From positions 88,896 through 152,895 of the forward strand of contig JBBHKE010002248.1 of assembly GCA_037447655.1 (NCBI GenBank): DNA of 64,000 nt. The letters are read 5' to 3'. A model generated the notes under the pieces. It saw nothing but the letters and a program-made list of their open reading frames with translations. It was not told the origin of the DNA and did no database searches. Of this stretch, positions 35,176-46,335 are shown piece after piece (within the stretch, counting starts at the first letter, position 1; every line of letters starts with the position of its first letter). The position numbers were made by a program, and so were the translations under genes. The stretch comes from Zygnema cylindricum. Its lineage: Eukaryota; Streptophyta; Zygnematophyceae; Zygnematales; Zygnemataceae.

Positions 35176-35671
35176 GGTTATCGGCCCACCTTCTAGGGTA
35201 CCTATATTTGATAGAACATGATTTGTTTACAGGAAAACTATGATGGAGGGTGCCTTATTTGAAAAACATATTTGGGGTATAGTTTCAGGAGCGATAATTG
35301 GCCCTCCAACCTGTTTTGGAGGGGTTCGGTTCTCAAGATCCTCAAGATATACCTAAAGAGGAACGAAGGTGTTAGACGAAACTTGCAATGATGGTGAGAC
35401 GTTTACCACAGATAATGAAAAGGCAAAGGGGAAAGCTTCAGCATCACCGGTGATGACAGGGACCATACCACTTCGAGCTAAACGTAAAACACAAAAATAA
35501 TGATACCACAATGTGGACATACAAAAACAAAGTAGCATAACATCTCATTCTTAAGAGTGTCACTAAAGCCAAAACACTCCCTCTCTTAAAAGTAACAAAA
35601 TCTACCAAGATATGGGAATCCCTTGTGAATCAATGCAGGAGTGGTATAATTCAGCAGCAATAGTTAGTAGA
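35176..35671 (+). pseudogene. Gag head of element H
   Basis: The primer-binding site is GGTTATCGGCCCACC (one change). The Gag head (VPIFD, MMEGALFEKHIWGI) and linker follow, with stops. It is cut after CAGCAATAGTTAGTAGA by repeat P. The downstream copy at 39804-40300 has the identical breakpoint. Confidence 0.82.
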
Positions 35672-36950
35672 CGCCCCCTCTCTTAATACATGGGAATGTA
35701 AGCGGATGTTTTTTAAAATCCCCTTAAATAACCTCAAAAAGTATGTAAATATAAGAACACTGTAAATAAGGCAGTTGTACTAAAATTTATGAGAATGTAC
35801 GAGAATGTACCCAAATAACACCCCCCTTAAATAACCTAAATGGTACGAATTTATACGGATAATGTAAGTCATAAATGTACGGACATTGTATGGCAGCTGT
35901 ACTGAAATATACGAAAATGTACAAGAATCTACTGTAACAACCATTGATGTCCTATGCGCATAAAACGCACGGAGTAAACTAACGAATACTACGTAGAGTG
36001 CGCATAAAACAATTTCAAACTTTTAAAATTCGTAGATGAAATGCGTACTTTTTCTGGACTTTCAGATTTCATTTTTTTTCAATATTCAATACCCTAAAAA
36101 AGTGAAAAGTGCAACGAAGTACAGTAGCGGCGAGCGCCGAATTTACAGCGTCTCCAACGGCGGCTTCCTTCTAAGGACGGAGTGGAGGACAGATGAAAAT
36201 ACGCGCTCGCAAATGATGCAAAACGGCTTAAGGAAGTCGACGTTGGAGATGCCATAAATTTCGCGACTCGCCGCTGATATAAAAATACGCGTGCGAGACG
36301 CCATAAACTCCGCTGCTCGCCGCTCAGATAAAAATACGCGCGCGCAAATGAAGCGAAAATGCAAAACTGAAAAGTGCAACGAACAAGCGACGAGCGGCGG
36401 AATCTACGGCGTCTCCAACGGCGACTTCCTTATGAAGACGGAGTGGAGGACACAAAAAATATGCGTGCGCAAATGAAGCAACTATTTTTTTTTAGTGTCC
36501 GTACAATTTGTTGTACAGTGTGAGACGTACGAAATTTACGAAAGCTACGAAACAAACGAATACTACGTAGTTCTCGTAAAAAAGTCCAATTCCGTACGAA
36601 TAGGACATCTATGGTAACAACCCTAAAATCCCCCCTTTGATAATCCTAAAAAGCACGAATATATACGGACATTGTACGTCGTAAATGTCCAAAAAATGTA
36701 CGAGTATAAAGTCGGGTACGCATTTTATCAACACTTCATAATTGTACGATGCGCATTGTACGTAGTATTCGTGCGTTCGATGCGTGTGTAAACATGCGAA
36801 TTGAAAAAACTAAAAAACAATAATACTGTACAATAACAAACAGCAAATAAAGTTACAATCCTTTCCAATTGGTCTGACATTAAACCTATGGTTTGAAGTT
36901 TGAATTTTGTTTTTGTCCATGGAGTCGGTTTAAGACTTCATGACTGTACG
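35672..36950. repeat. Repeat P, copy 1 (GTAC-rich)
   Basis: It is built of short GTACGAATTTATACGG-like phrases. At 36100-36480 a block of about 120 bp (AGTGCAACGAA...GGAGTGGAGGACA) occurs twice in direct orientation. A shorter inverted copy (AAGGAAGTCGACGTTGGAGA) lies between them, so the DNA could fold. Open frames of 60-78 codons are repeat by-products. Nearly identical to 40301-41578. Confidence 0.85.
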
Positions 36951-37484
36951 TCAGAGGTCGCAAAAGTCACAAAATTTCATACCCGAAACCGACCGTTTTT
37001 TTTTTCAAAATCGGAATAACCGCCGCCGACCGAGTTTTGTCACGCTCCGAAATTGTTAACCGTTAACCGACCGTCGTTTACGAAAAAAAAAAATAACCGA
37101 AACTCGAAAGCGCCACATTATTTACGAATGCAATTATTGTTACTCGCAACATTAAGACATGGAAAAGCCAATGCCCGCCCGTGCCAATCAGCGATGTTTA
37201 GCTCAAAGCCAATAAAAAAAAAAAGCATTTGCTGCCAGCCAATTGCCAATTGTTAAAGCCTCGCACTGTTTTGAGCCAGCCGCCGCCAATAAGGCTAAAA
37301 CTTTTTTTTTTGCCAGCCAAAGCCCATACTTTAAAACACTGAAAACGCTGGAGACTGCATGTCAGTACTTCAGAATTTGGCTGAGGTACCTGTTTTTGTT
37401 TTAAGTTTGAAGTTTGGTATCCAAATTACAGTCTGGTTAACCTTTCCTAACATTGAAATAAACGACAAACAATAACATGTCATA
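36951..37484. other. Unassigned repeat-like DNA before the gap
   Basis: It has poly(T) and poly(A) tracts, CCGTTAACCGACCG and GCCAGCC/CCGCC motifs, and no coding signal. It does not match the sequence that follows repeat P in the other copies. Confidence 0.5.
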
Positions 37485-37494
37485 NNNNNNNNNN
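37485..37494. other. Assembly gap of 10 N
   Basis: Ten N bases join unassigned DNA to the middle of a copia reverse transcriptase. The true length is unknown. Confidence 0.99.
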
Positions 37495-38801
37495 TATTAA
37501 TACCGCCTTCTTACACAGAGAGTTAAAAGAAGAAATCTACATGAGGCAACCAGAAGGATTCGTGGAAAGTGGAGATGAAAGCAAGGTATGCAAACTGATA
37601 AAATCACTTTATAGCCTTAAACAGGCCCCGCGACAATGGAACATAAAGTTAGACGAATTTTTGACCGGTTTGAGGTATATCAAAATTAGTTTAGATCACT
37701 CCATATATCTATTGGAGGATGAGAATGGAGTAGTATTTATTGTTATCTATGTTGATGATATGTTAGTCTTAAGCAAGTCCTTAGATGAGATTAACAAACT
37801 AAAAAAAAATCTGAGAAGTCGGTTTGACATGAAAGATCTCGGCAAAGCAAAGTGCATTTTGGGAATTCAAATTGAGAGGGATAGGGGGAATAGAATTACA
37901 AGACTCACTCGAAAACAAGCTATCGCTAATATGCAAGAAAAGTTTCAGATGGAGAAAGCAAATGGATGTACCACTCCCTTAGATCTGAAAAAAAGTGTCG
38001 GAGGGGAGTGAGGAGGGAAGAATATTGATTTTGAATGATGAGATGGATGAGGAAGAAAAAAGGTTTATAAAAGGGATTCTTTATCACCATATTGTAGGTA
38101 ATTAAGTTTACTTTATGAACTTTACATGTGCGGATATAGCTGTAGCTATTGGTGTCCTCAATAAAAGCCTAAATGAACATAGGAAAAGAACTAGAAAGCA
38201 ACTAAAAGATTGATGAGATATTTGGTGGGAACAAAGGAATTGTGGTTACATTTGGGAGGGAATGCACATTGACCTCACTACTTGGAGTGATGCAAGTTAA
38301 AGGGATGTGCCTTTAAGGCGATATACAACTCGATATGTGTTGCAGATTCGATCTGGTGCATGCTGTTGGAGTAGCAAACAACAGAAAGTAGTTGCTCAGT
38401 CCACTATGGAGGCTGAATACATGGCTTCTTGTGCTGCCACCAACAAATTAATGTGGGTAAAATCTCTTCTTAAAGAACTTGGGTTTATGAACTTTGGAAC
38501 TTAGAATGTCATTTGTGATAATCAAGCTGCTATCTCTATTGCAGCTAACCCAAAACACCATTTCAAAGCTATACATATGGATATCAGACTAAGCTTTGTC
38601 TAAGAGAAGGTTGAGAATAAAATAAGAAAACTGGTTCATAAATGTGATAAAGAGATGATTGCAGATATGATGACAAAACGAATGCCTTCCTTTAAGAGAT
38701 GATTGCAAATATGATGACAAAACTAGTGCCTTTCTTTAAGTTGATTTATTGCACAAAAAATTGTGGACTTAAATTAAAAGTTGACTGAGAATTGAAAGGA
38801 G
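37495..38801 (+). pseudogene. RT and RNase H of a family F element (3' part, I)
   Basis: It begins at the gap in RT (TAFLHRELKEEIYMRQPEGF). The catalytic motif reads YVDDMLVLSKS, followed by KDLGKAKCILGIQIERD. RNase H (38307-38504) contains STMEAEYMASCAA. Stops at 38009 and 38102 and small insertions inactivate it. Near 38640-38750 a 50-bp segment around AGAGATGATTGCAGATATGA is repeated. Confidence 0.88.
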
Positions 38802-39803
38802 TGTTGAAAAAAAGTAATTAATATTCACTTTTTAATTTAGACTTTAGAGAAAAGAGAGAGAGAAAGTCACCATGGCTGCCCTCATAGTCAGAAAGAAACA
38901 AGCAAACGCAAAACAGATTGATAGATGACCAAAATAATGCCCTAGACCAGATTTAAACCTAGGTGTGCCGAAGACTCTTAATGATACGCCTATTCCATTA
39001 ATGCATAAACGAAACGATACACGTATATGGTTAGATATCTAATTAAAGAGTTACGCGACTTCACTTTCACTAAAATAAACCAAATTGACAAAACGACATA
39101 TATAGACAACGGGGTTCGCGAACGTAAAATCTAACCATGTAAAATATATGATCAGATGGACGTCGAAGCCGCCGCCAAACCCGAGTGAATCTTTGGTGGC
39201 TTTTGGACATTGCGGCCCGTTGTGCCACGTGGCGCCACATCATTGGACGCCGGAAAAGATGGGAGGAGGAACGATGGGTCCCAAACTGAAAAGTGTCAAC
39301 CAAAAGGCCATGTTGTACAATAGCCGTACAATAAGTACAATCATCCACTGTACCTTCTTGTATTATACACTCTTTTGATTGGTCTAAGGTACAGTAGTAG
39401 GTAGTTGTGAGTAGGAGTTTAAGAATTTAGCGTGTTTGAGACGCCCAAGTGACCTTTTGTATTTATAGGTCATCTTTGGCCAGCCATAACTTATTGCTCG
39501 AGGAGTAAATTCAGTGATTCTTTTTGCATTTGAATCAAGGGAGTCTTGTCCTCACAGAGGTGAGGGTGGTTAGAGTATTTGTGTGCCTAGGTGGCACTTA
39601 TTCAGTGGGAAAGTGGAAGGGACAAATATTATCCTAGTTGATTTACATAGGCTGCTCTTTCTGTGGGACATTGGAGACCAAAAAATTTAAGTTGGCTGCT
39701 AAGGTGGCATTTACTCTTGTGGAAATTGAAGTGAGTGAAGGCTATCCTAAAGGCTTAATCTGAGCTGCACATTTTGTAACACTATGGAGTCTACAGAATT
39801 TGA
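38802..39803 (+). repeat. LTR of family F between elements I and J (1002 bp)
   Basis: It starts TGTTGAAAAAAAGTAATTAA and ends ATGGAGTCTACAGAATTTGA, sharing the CA-to-GA end mutation of the 34165 copy. It has the tRNA-like block at 38925-39005 and the CCACGTGGCGCCACATCATT G-box at 39224. Confidence 0.9.
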
Positions 39804-40300
39804 GGTTATGGGCCCACCTTCTAGGGTACCCATATTTGATAGAACAGGATTTGTTTACAAAGAAACTATGATGGAGGGTGCCTTATTTGAAAAAGCATCT
39901 TTGGGGTATAGTTTCAGGAGCGATAATGTGTCCTCCAACCGGTTTGGGAGTGGTTCGGTTTTCAAGATCCTCAAGATTTACCCGAAGAGGAACTATGGTG
40001 TCAGATGAGACTGGCGATGATGGTGAGACGTTTACCACGGATAGTGGTAAAAAAAAGGGGAAAGCTTCAGCATCACCGGTGATGACAGGGACCATACCAC
40101 TTCGAGCTAAACGTAAAACACAAAAATAATGATACCACAATGTGGACATACAAAAACAAAGTAGCATAACATCTCATTCTTAAGAGTGTCACTAAAGCCA
40201 AAACACTCCCTCTCTTAAAAGTAACAAAATCTACCAAGATATGGGAATCCCTTGTGAATCAATGCAGGAGTGGTATAATTCAGCAGCAATAGTTAGTAGA
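39804..40300 (+). pseudogene. Gag head of element J
   Basis: The primer-binding site is GGTTATGGGCCCACC. A continuous frame starting in the LTR at 39784 reads MESTEFEVMGPPSRVPIFDR and goes on to 40006. It ends at the same breakpoint with repeat P as element H. Confidence 0.85.
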
Positions 40301-41578
40301 CGCCCCCTCTCTTAATACATGGGAATGTAAGCGGATGTTTTTTAAAATCCCCTTAAATAACCTCAAAAAGTATGTAAATATAAGAACACTGTAAATAAGG
40401 CAGTTGTACTAAAATTTATGAGAATGTACGAGAATGTACCCAAATAACACCCCCCTTAAATAACCTAAATGGTACGAATTTATACGGATAATGTAAGTCA
40501 TAAATGTACGGACATTGTATGGCAGCTGTACTGAAATATACGAAAATGTACAAGAATCTACTGTAACAACCATTGATGTCCTATGCGCATAAAACGCACG
40601 GAGTAAACTAACGAATACTACGTAGAGTGCGCATAAAACAATTTCAAACTTTTAAAATTCGTAGATGAAATGCGTACTTTTTCTGGACTTTCAGATTTCA
40701 TTTTTTTTCAATATTCAATACCCTAAAAAAGTGAAAAGTGCAACGAAGTACAGTAGCGGCGAGCGCCGAATTTACAGCGTCTCCAACGGCGGCTTCCTTC
40801 TAAGGACGGAGTGGAGGACAGATGAAAATACGCGCTCGCAAATGATGCAAAACGGCTTAAGGAAGTCGACGTTGGAGATGCCATAAATTTCGCGACTCGC
40901 CGCTGATATAAAAATACGCGTGCGAGACGCCATAAACTCCGCTGCTCGCCGCTCAGATAAAAATACGCGCGCGCAAATGAAGCGAAAATGCAAAACTGAA
41001 AAGTGCAACGAACAAGCGACGAGCGGCGGAATCTACGGCGTCTCCAACGGCGACTTCCTTATGAAGACGGAGTGGAGGACACAAAAAATATGCGTGCGCA
41101 AATGAAGCAACTATTTTTTTTTAGTGTCCGTACAATTTGTTGTACAGTGTGAGACGTACGAAATTTACGAAAGCTACGAAACAAACGAATACTACGTAGT
41201 TTTCGTAAAAAAGTCCAAATCCGTACGAATAGGACATCTATGGTAACAACCCTAAAATCCCCCCTTTGATAATCCTAAAAAGCACGAATATATACGGACA
41301 TTGTACGTCGTAAATGTCCAAAAAATGTACGAGTATAAAGTCGGGTACGCATTTTATCAACACTTCATAATTGTACGATGCGCATTGTACGTAGTATTCG
41401 TGCGTTCGATGCGTGTGTAATATGCGAATTGAAAAAACTAAAAAACAATAATACTATACAATGACAAACAGCAAATAGAGTTACAATCCTTTCCAATTGG
41501 TCGGACATTAAACCTATGGTTTGAAGTTTGACTTTTGTTTTTGTCCATGGAGTCGGTTTAAGACTTCATGACCGTACG
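40301..41578. repeat. Repeat P, copy 2
   Basis: It is collinear with 35672-36950 at an offset of 4629 bases, with only a few substitutions and one 1-base deletion (near 41419). Unlike copy 1 it continues into repeat Q. Confidence 0.9.
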
Positions 41579-41715
41579 TGTCTCCCTGTCTACCCTTTTT
41601 ATTGGCTACCCTTTTTATTGGCTACAGTACAATCAGTGATTGAAAGCCACTGAAAGTGAGACAGAGAACAAAGTGAATACAGCCGGTTTTTAAAGATTCT
41701 CTCTCTCCCTCCCTC

Positions 41716-41796
<81 letters not shown>

Positions 41797-42404
41797 GTCC
41801 CTCTTTCAATGGCATCTTCTTGCGCATGGGAAGCCCTGTACAGGTACAACCATAGACTCGGTGCCTGTTTGTGTCCATTTTAACTGAATTAGTATTTTCT
41901 CACTTTTAAAACGAAACCTTGTATCAAGTACTTTAACTCCATATATATTTTTATCTGATCCCCCCAGTGATAATTAGGGCTAATAGTCCTTTTGTCAAAC
42001 CTCAAATTGAACCCTAACCCTGATTCTAACCATGGTTCCTAAGCTCACATGTAAGTGTAACTCTTTCTCTGTGTTGAAATCTTCCTCTAACTCCGATTTC
42101 TAGCTCAATGCCTAACTTCAGGCGGTGAAAAAAAAAAAAAAACAAATCTTCAGGCGTGATTAAACCAATCTCAAAACCCTAACCCTAAACTTAAGCTGAT
42201 TCTCCAACCTTGCCTTCAATTTTAGCTGAACCCTAATCTTAACTGTAGGTTTAATGCAAAAACAACTGGAAACGCTATGCAAACCCTAAGCTATTTAACC
42301 TAGACTAGCTGGTCAGTACACCACTGATCGAAATTAGAGTTAGCAAATTATTAGCATTCGCACTTTATTGGAATTATCTACTCTAAATATGTTTTGCCAC
42401 GTGG
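41579..42404. repeat. Repeat Q, copy 2, with (CT)n and CCCTAA motifs
   Basis: It matches 45022-45813. It has a duplicated CTACCCTTTTTATTGG, a pure CT run (41717-41792) and short CCCTAACCCTAAA phrases at 42007 and 42175. The right edge is a poly(T) run at 42405. Confidence 0.88.
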
Positions 42405-42639
42405 CTCGTTTTTTTTTTTTTTTTTTTTAGGTTTTTAGACCACATTTTTTGTGTTTTAGTTATTTATAATATTGGTATTTTACCTTTGCTACTCATCAAT
42501 TCGTTTTCGTGACAATCTTTTTTTTTACTTTGATGGTCTTACCATTGCGTTTTTGGAAATAAAATATATTTTTCCTTAATATAAGAAAACAATTGGAAAC
42601 ATTGTATGTTGCGACTTGGTATAGTACGGGAAGTATGGA
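42405..42639. other. Poly(T) tract and unassigned AT-rich DNA
   Basis: A T-run of about 25 bases is followed by AT-rich sequence with no gene. Confidence 0.5.
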
Positions 42640-43118
42640 ACGACTACAATCATAGATGCTACACTCGTACGTATTTATACTTTTTACGGTTTTACGTAGT
42701 AATCGTTGATTTTATAATTTTCGTAGTTTTTGTATAGTTCTAGATATACGAAATAATGTACGAATGTTTACGAGTAGTGTTCCCAATATATAAACCTTAA
42801 AAAGGCCTTAAAAAACCTAAAATCTACGAAATATACACGGAAATATACGTAATTATACCGAAAGTGTATCTTAAAAACCGTAGAAGTACGGAAAATGTAA
42901 AGCAGTTGTACTGAAATACATAGAAATGTACGCGGATGTTTTTTAACATTCCTAAAATCCCGTTAAATAACCTCAAAAAGTATGTAAATATAAGAACACT
43001 TTATATAAGTCAGCAGTACTAAAATTTTTTAAAAATGTACGAGAATGTACCCTAACAACATCCCCCTTTAAATAGTAAGGTAACCTAAATAGAACGAAAT
43101 TATACGGATAGTGTAAAC
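42640..43118. repeat. Repeat P, copy 3 (left part)
   Basis: It carries GCGGATGTTTTTTAACATTCC and AACCTCAAAAAGTATGTAAA phrases as in copies 1 and 2, up to ATACGGATAGTGTAA. Inserted DNA then begins, and repeat P resumes at 44623 with GTCATAAATGTACGG. Confidence 0.75.
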
Positions 43119-43862
43119 CTAATGTTCCATCAACCGAAAAGTGAGGTAGTTTACACAAATCCACGACTATCCATACCGAACTCTACGACTTATTTTGTTT
43201 TTATACGAAAAACAACATTACAAAGAATCTTGCCAATACTCTCTGAAGGTTTGGGAGGTAATACTGACACTCGGATGTTCATCCGCGAGGCGATCGTTTC
43301 AATTTTCTCTATAACTCTCAACCAACCTCTACGAGGTGGGTTGGCAAATACAAAAAAAAATAAAAAAATCGCGACACGCTGGACCATCAAGCTACGTGTC
43401 ACGATGGATAACCAACGAAAATCACAAAATTTGCTTATCGTATGTACCTTTCAAAATGCAAATGAAAATAAAAAAAGTAATGTCGAAGTTGTCTTTCGTC
43501 GCGCTATTTCTGGCAACGCTCTTTCGTCACTCTATTTCCGGCAAAGAATTTTCGTCATGTTCGAAAACAAGAACCTTAAAAAACGAGCTGGTGTAAAAGT
43601 TTGGCGTTTACAAAAAGTACAAAAGTTTTGTCGTATTATGACTTGGTACTCAGGTACATGGTATGCAACTGAAGATTTGATGTGAATTTTTTTGGTGTGA
43701 AGATTTTTAAAAGATTTTGAATGTCCTGCAAAACCCACGTGGTGCCACTTAATGTATAACACGTGGTTTACAGGCTCTTTTTGATGGAACGTCGACTAAA
43801 TTAACCCGACCCGTAGAGTTGGCCGTACGATTACGAAAACGACTGATGGAACTTGACCCTAA
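43119..43862. mobile_element. Inserted DNA of unknown class inside repeat P
   Basis: It lies between the two halves of P copy 3. It contains GTTCCATCAA near the left end and TTGATGGAAC near 43785, suggesting inverted ends. The 187-codon frame (43122-43685) shows no known domain. CCACGTGG-like motifs are near 43740. Confidence 0.4.
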
Positions 43863-44619
43863 GGGTACGGCCCCATGTGGCTAAGTTCGGGTTATTTTAT
43901 GTCGTTTTCCTTTAAAACTTAACGCCGTACTGCCTTACTTTCGACCGTACGAAGAAATCGCAAATTTGTAGAGTATAATTTGCGTCATTCTCGAACTTAG
44001 GATGTACAAAAAATTGTCGTCTTGTGTTTTTTCGACCCACTGTCACGTCATCTTCAAACTTATCATAAACCACATCGGCAATGTGTTATAAGCTAAGTAA
44101 ATCCGTTTGCACTAATAGGAAAACATAATCCCACGTGTGAAAAGTTTTCAAAAGTTTTGACGACTGAAAAAAGTATAGGGATGTTCATTTTTGTCCGCAT
44201 GCACCTTGTACGGTTTTTTTTTGCAAGGGTCTCGAGGGTGCAGTGTCATTTCACGCAAAGTTGAAAAATTTGTGAAGGTGAAAAATCTGCAAGTCATGGC
44301 TGCCGGACAGGAGGGTTTATGCAAAGGCATGTTGTACAGCCACGGATGCAAGACTGTACGTCTACGATATCACGCAATGACATGCGACATACCATCGTTT
44401 CAAAAATTACGATGTGCTTGCGACGCTTCAAAAAGTTTCTAAAAAATACGATGCGGCAAAGACAAATTGTACACGGGTATTGTCGACATATACAATCGTC
44501 ACAGAGTTAAAGTAACAATTTCGAGTAAAACACATAGAGACACCTGAAATCCGGTTCCGCCGGATCCGCGCTAAAATACAAAGTAAGCTCGGTAAATTTG
44601 AGTACATGGGGCCGTACCC
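43863..44619. mobile_element. PIF/Harbinger-like non-autonomous transposon (757 bp)
   Basis: The ends are GGGTACGGCCCCATG and CATGGGGCCGTACCC, near-perfect inverted repeats. TAA flanks it at 43860-43862 and 44620-44622. The 3-bp TAA duplication and GGG...CCC ends fit PIF/Harbinger. Its interior matches 59150-59875 in opposite orientation. No transposase is present. Confidence 0.8.
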
Positions 44620-44622
44620 TAA

Positions 44623-45023
44623 GTCATAAATGTACGGACATTGTAAGGCAGCTGTACTAAAATATACGGAAATGTACTCTACCAATCCTAAAATCCCCCC
44701 TTAGATAATCCTAAAAAGCACGAGTATATACGGACATTGTACGTCGTAAATGTCCAAAAAATGTACGGGTATAAAGTCGGGTAGGCATTTTATCAATACT
44801 TCATAACTGTTCGATGGGCATTGTACGTAGTATTCGTGCGTTCGATGCGTGCGTAATATGTGAATTGAAAAAGCCAAAAAACAATAATACTATACAATAA
44901 CAAACAGCAAATAGAGATACAATCCTTTCCAATTGGTCTGACATTAAACCTATGGTTTGAAGTTTGACTTTTGTATTTGTCCATAGAGTCGGTTTAAGTC
45001 TTTAAGACTTCATGACCGTACGT
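44623..45023. repeat. Repeat P, copy 3 (right part)
   Basis: It matches 41190-41578 and 36560-36950 (AATCCTAAAAAGCACGA, TACGTAGTATTCGTGCG, and so on). Confidence 0.85.
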
Positions 45024-45141
45024 GTCTCCCTGTCTACCCTTTTTATTGGCTACAGTACAATCAGTGATTGAAAGCCACTGAAAGTGAGACAGAGAACAAA
45101 GTGAATACAGCCGGTTTTTAAAGATTCTCTCCTCCCTCCCC

Positions 45142-45203
<62 letters not shown>

Positions 45204-45813
45204 GTCCCTCTTTCAATGGCATCTTCTTGCACATGGGAAGCCCTGTACAGGTACAACCATAGACTCGGTGCCTGTTTGTGTCCATTTTAACTGAATTAGT
45301 ATTTTCTCACTTTTAAAACGAAACCTTGTATCAAGTACTTTAACTCCATATATATTTTTATCTGATCCCCCCAGTGATAATTAGGGCTAATAGTCCTTTT
45401 GTCAAACCTCAAATTGAACCCTAACCCTGATTCTAACCATGGTTCCTAAGCTCACATGTAAGTGTAACTCTTTCTCTGTGTTGAAATCTTCCTCTAACTC
45501 CGATTTCTAGCTCAATGCCTAACTTCAGGCGTGAAAAAAGAAAAAAAAAAATCTTCAGGCGTGATTAAACCAATCTCAAACCCTAACCCTAAACTTAAGC
45601 TGATTCTCCAACCTTGCCTTCAATTTTATCTGAACCCTAATCTTAACTGTAGGTTTAATGCAAAAACAACTGGAAACGCTATGCAAGCCCTTAGCTATTT
45701 AACCTAGACTAGCTGGTCAGTACACCACCGATCGAAATTAGAGTTAGCAAATTATTTGCATTCGCACTTTATTGGAATTATCTACTCTAAATATGTTTTG
45801 CCACGTGGCTCGT
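45024..45813. repeat. Repeat Q, copy 3
   Basis: It matches 41581-42404 with small indels. The CT run is 45140-45199. It ends at CACGTGGCTCGTT and then continues into the tandem elements described below. Confidence 0.88.
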
Positions 45814-46121
45814 TGTTTGTCACTTAACTTAACAGTGTTATTAACACTAGTTTATGATTTTAGGTGAAAAATATACTCATTTGAATTAGAGTGATTAACT
45901 CTTATGGAGATGGGCAGTGTAGTACACCGCCCTTCGCTATTACAGTTGATAAATTATCAGCGTTAGCACTTTATTAGAATCAAACACTACATTATGTTTG
46001 ACACGTGGCTCATTATGAGCACTTAACTACAAAGTGGTATTAACGCTAATTTATGAAATTTCGTAAAAAAAGCACTCACTCGAATTAGAGTGATCAACTC
46101 TGCTAGAGATGGACAGTGTAG
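45720..46121. repeat. Two tandem ~200-bp units with inverted ends
   Basis: GTACACC-type starts at 45720, 45922 and 46121 define units of 202 and 199 bp. Each begins TACACC..TCG and ends GGGCAGTGTA or GGACAGTGTA, so each unit looks like a small inverted-repeat element flanked by TA. They share the AATTAGAGT motif with the elements at 54655 and 55374. Confidence 0.7.
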
Positions 46122-46135
46122 TACACTGCTCTTCG

Positions 46136-46335
46136 CTGTTAGTGTTAAATATTTTTCAGGCACTCAAAGTACTTTTTCTCATTGCACAGTTTTCCAATTT
46201 CCAATTGTAATATGACTTGGACGATGAAACAGTCACCTTTCGGTTGCTGTTCTAAAGGAAAAATCCAACTGTTGACAATAAAGTTAGAGACGTTTGAGTG
46301 CCTGAAAAATGTCTATCACTAATAGGAACAGCGAT
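46136..46335. repeat. Inverted repeat around TTTTTCAGGCACTCAAA
   Basis: CGCTGTTAGTGTTAAATATT..TTCAGGCACTCAAA at 46136 is mirrored by TTTGAGTGCCTGAAAAATG..ACTAATAGGAACAGCG at 46290-46335. The loop of about 120 bases is unrelated. It looks like a small inverted-repeat element. Confidence 0.65.

Noticed and set aside
36036-41105. Identical small frames (73, 78 and 61 codons) present twice
   Set aside because: Identity comes from the DNA duplication; frames overlap on both strands and contain the internal repeats of P.
42007-42190. Telomere or interstitial telomeric tract
   Set aside because: Only about two CCCTAA units in a row, within a duplicated repeat; too short.
43122-43685. 187-codon frame
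   Set aside because: Begins in DNA inserted into repeat P, with no recognisable motif and frames open on both strands. Treated as chance.
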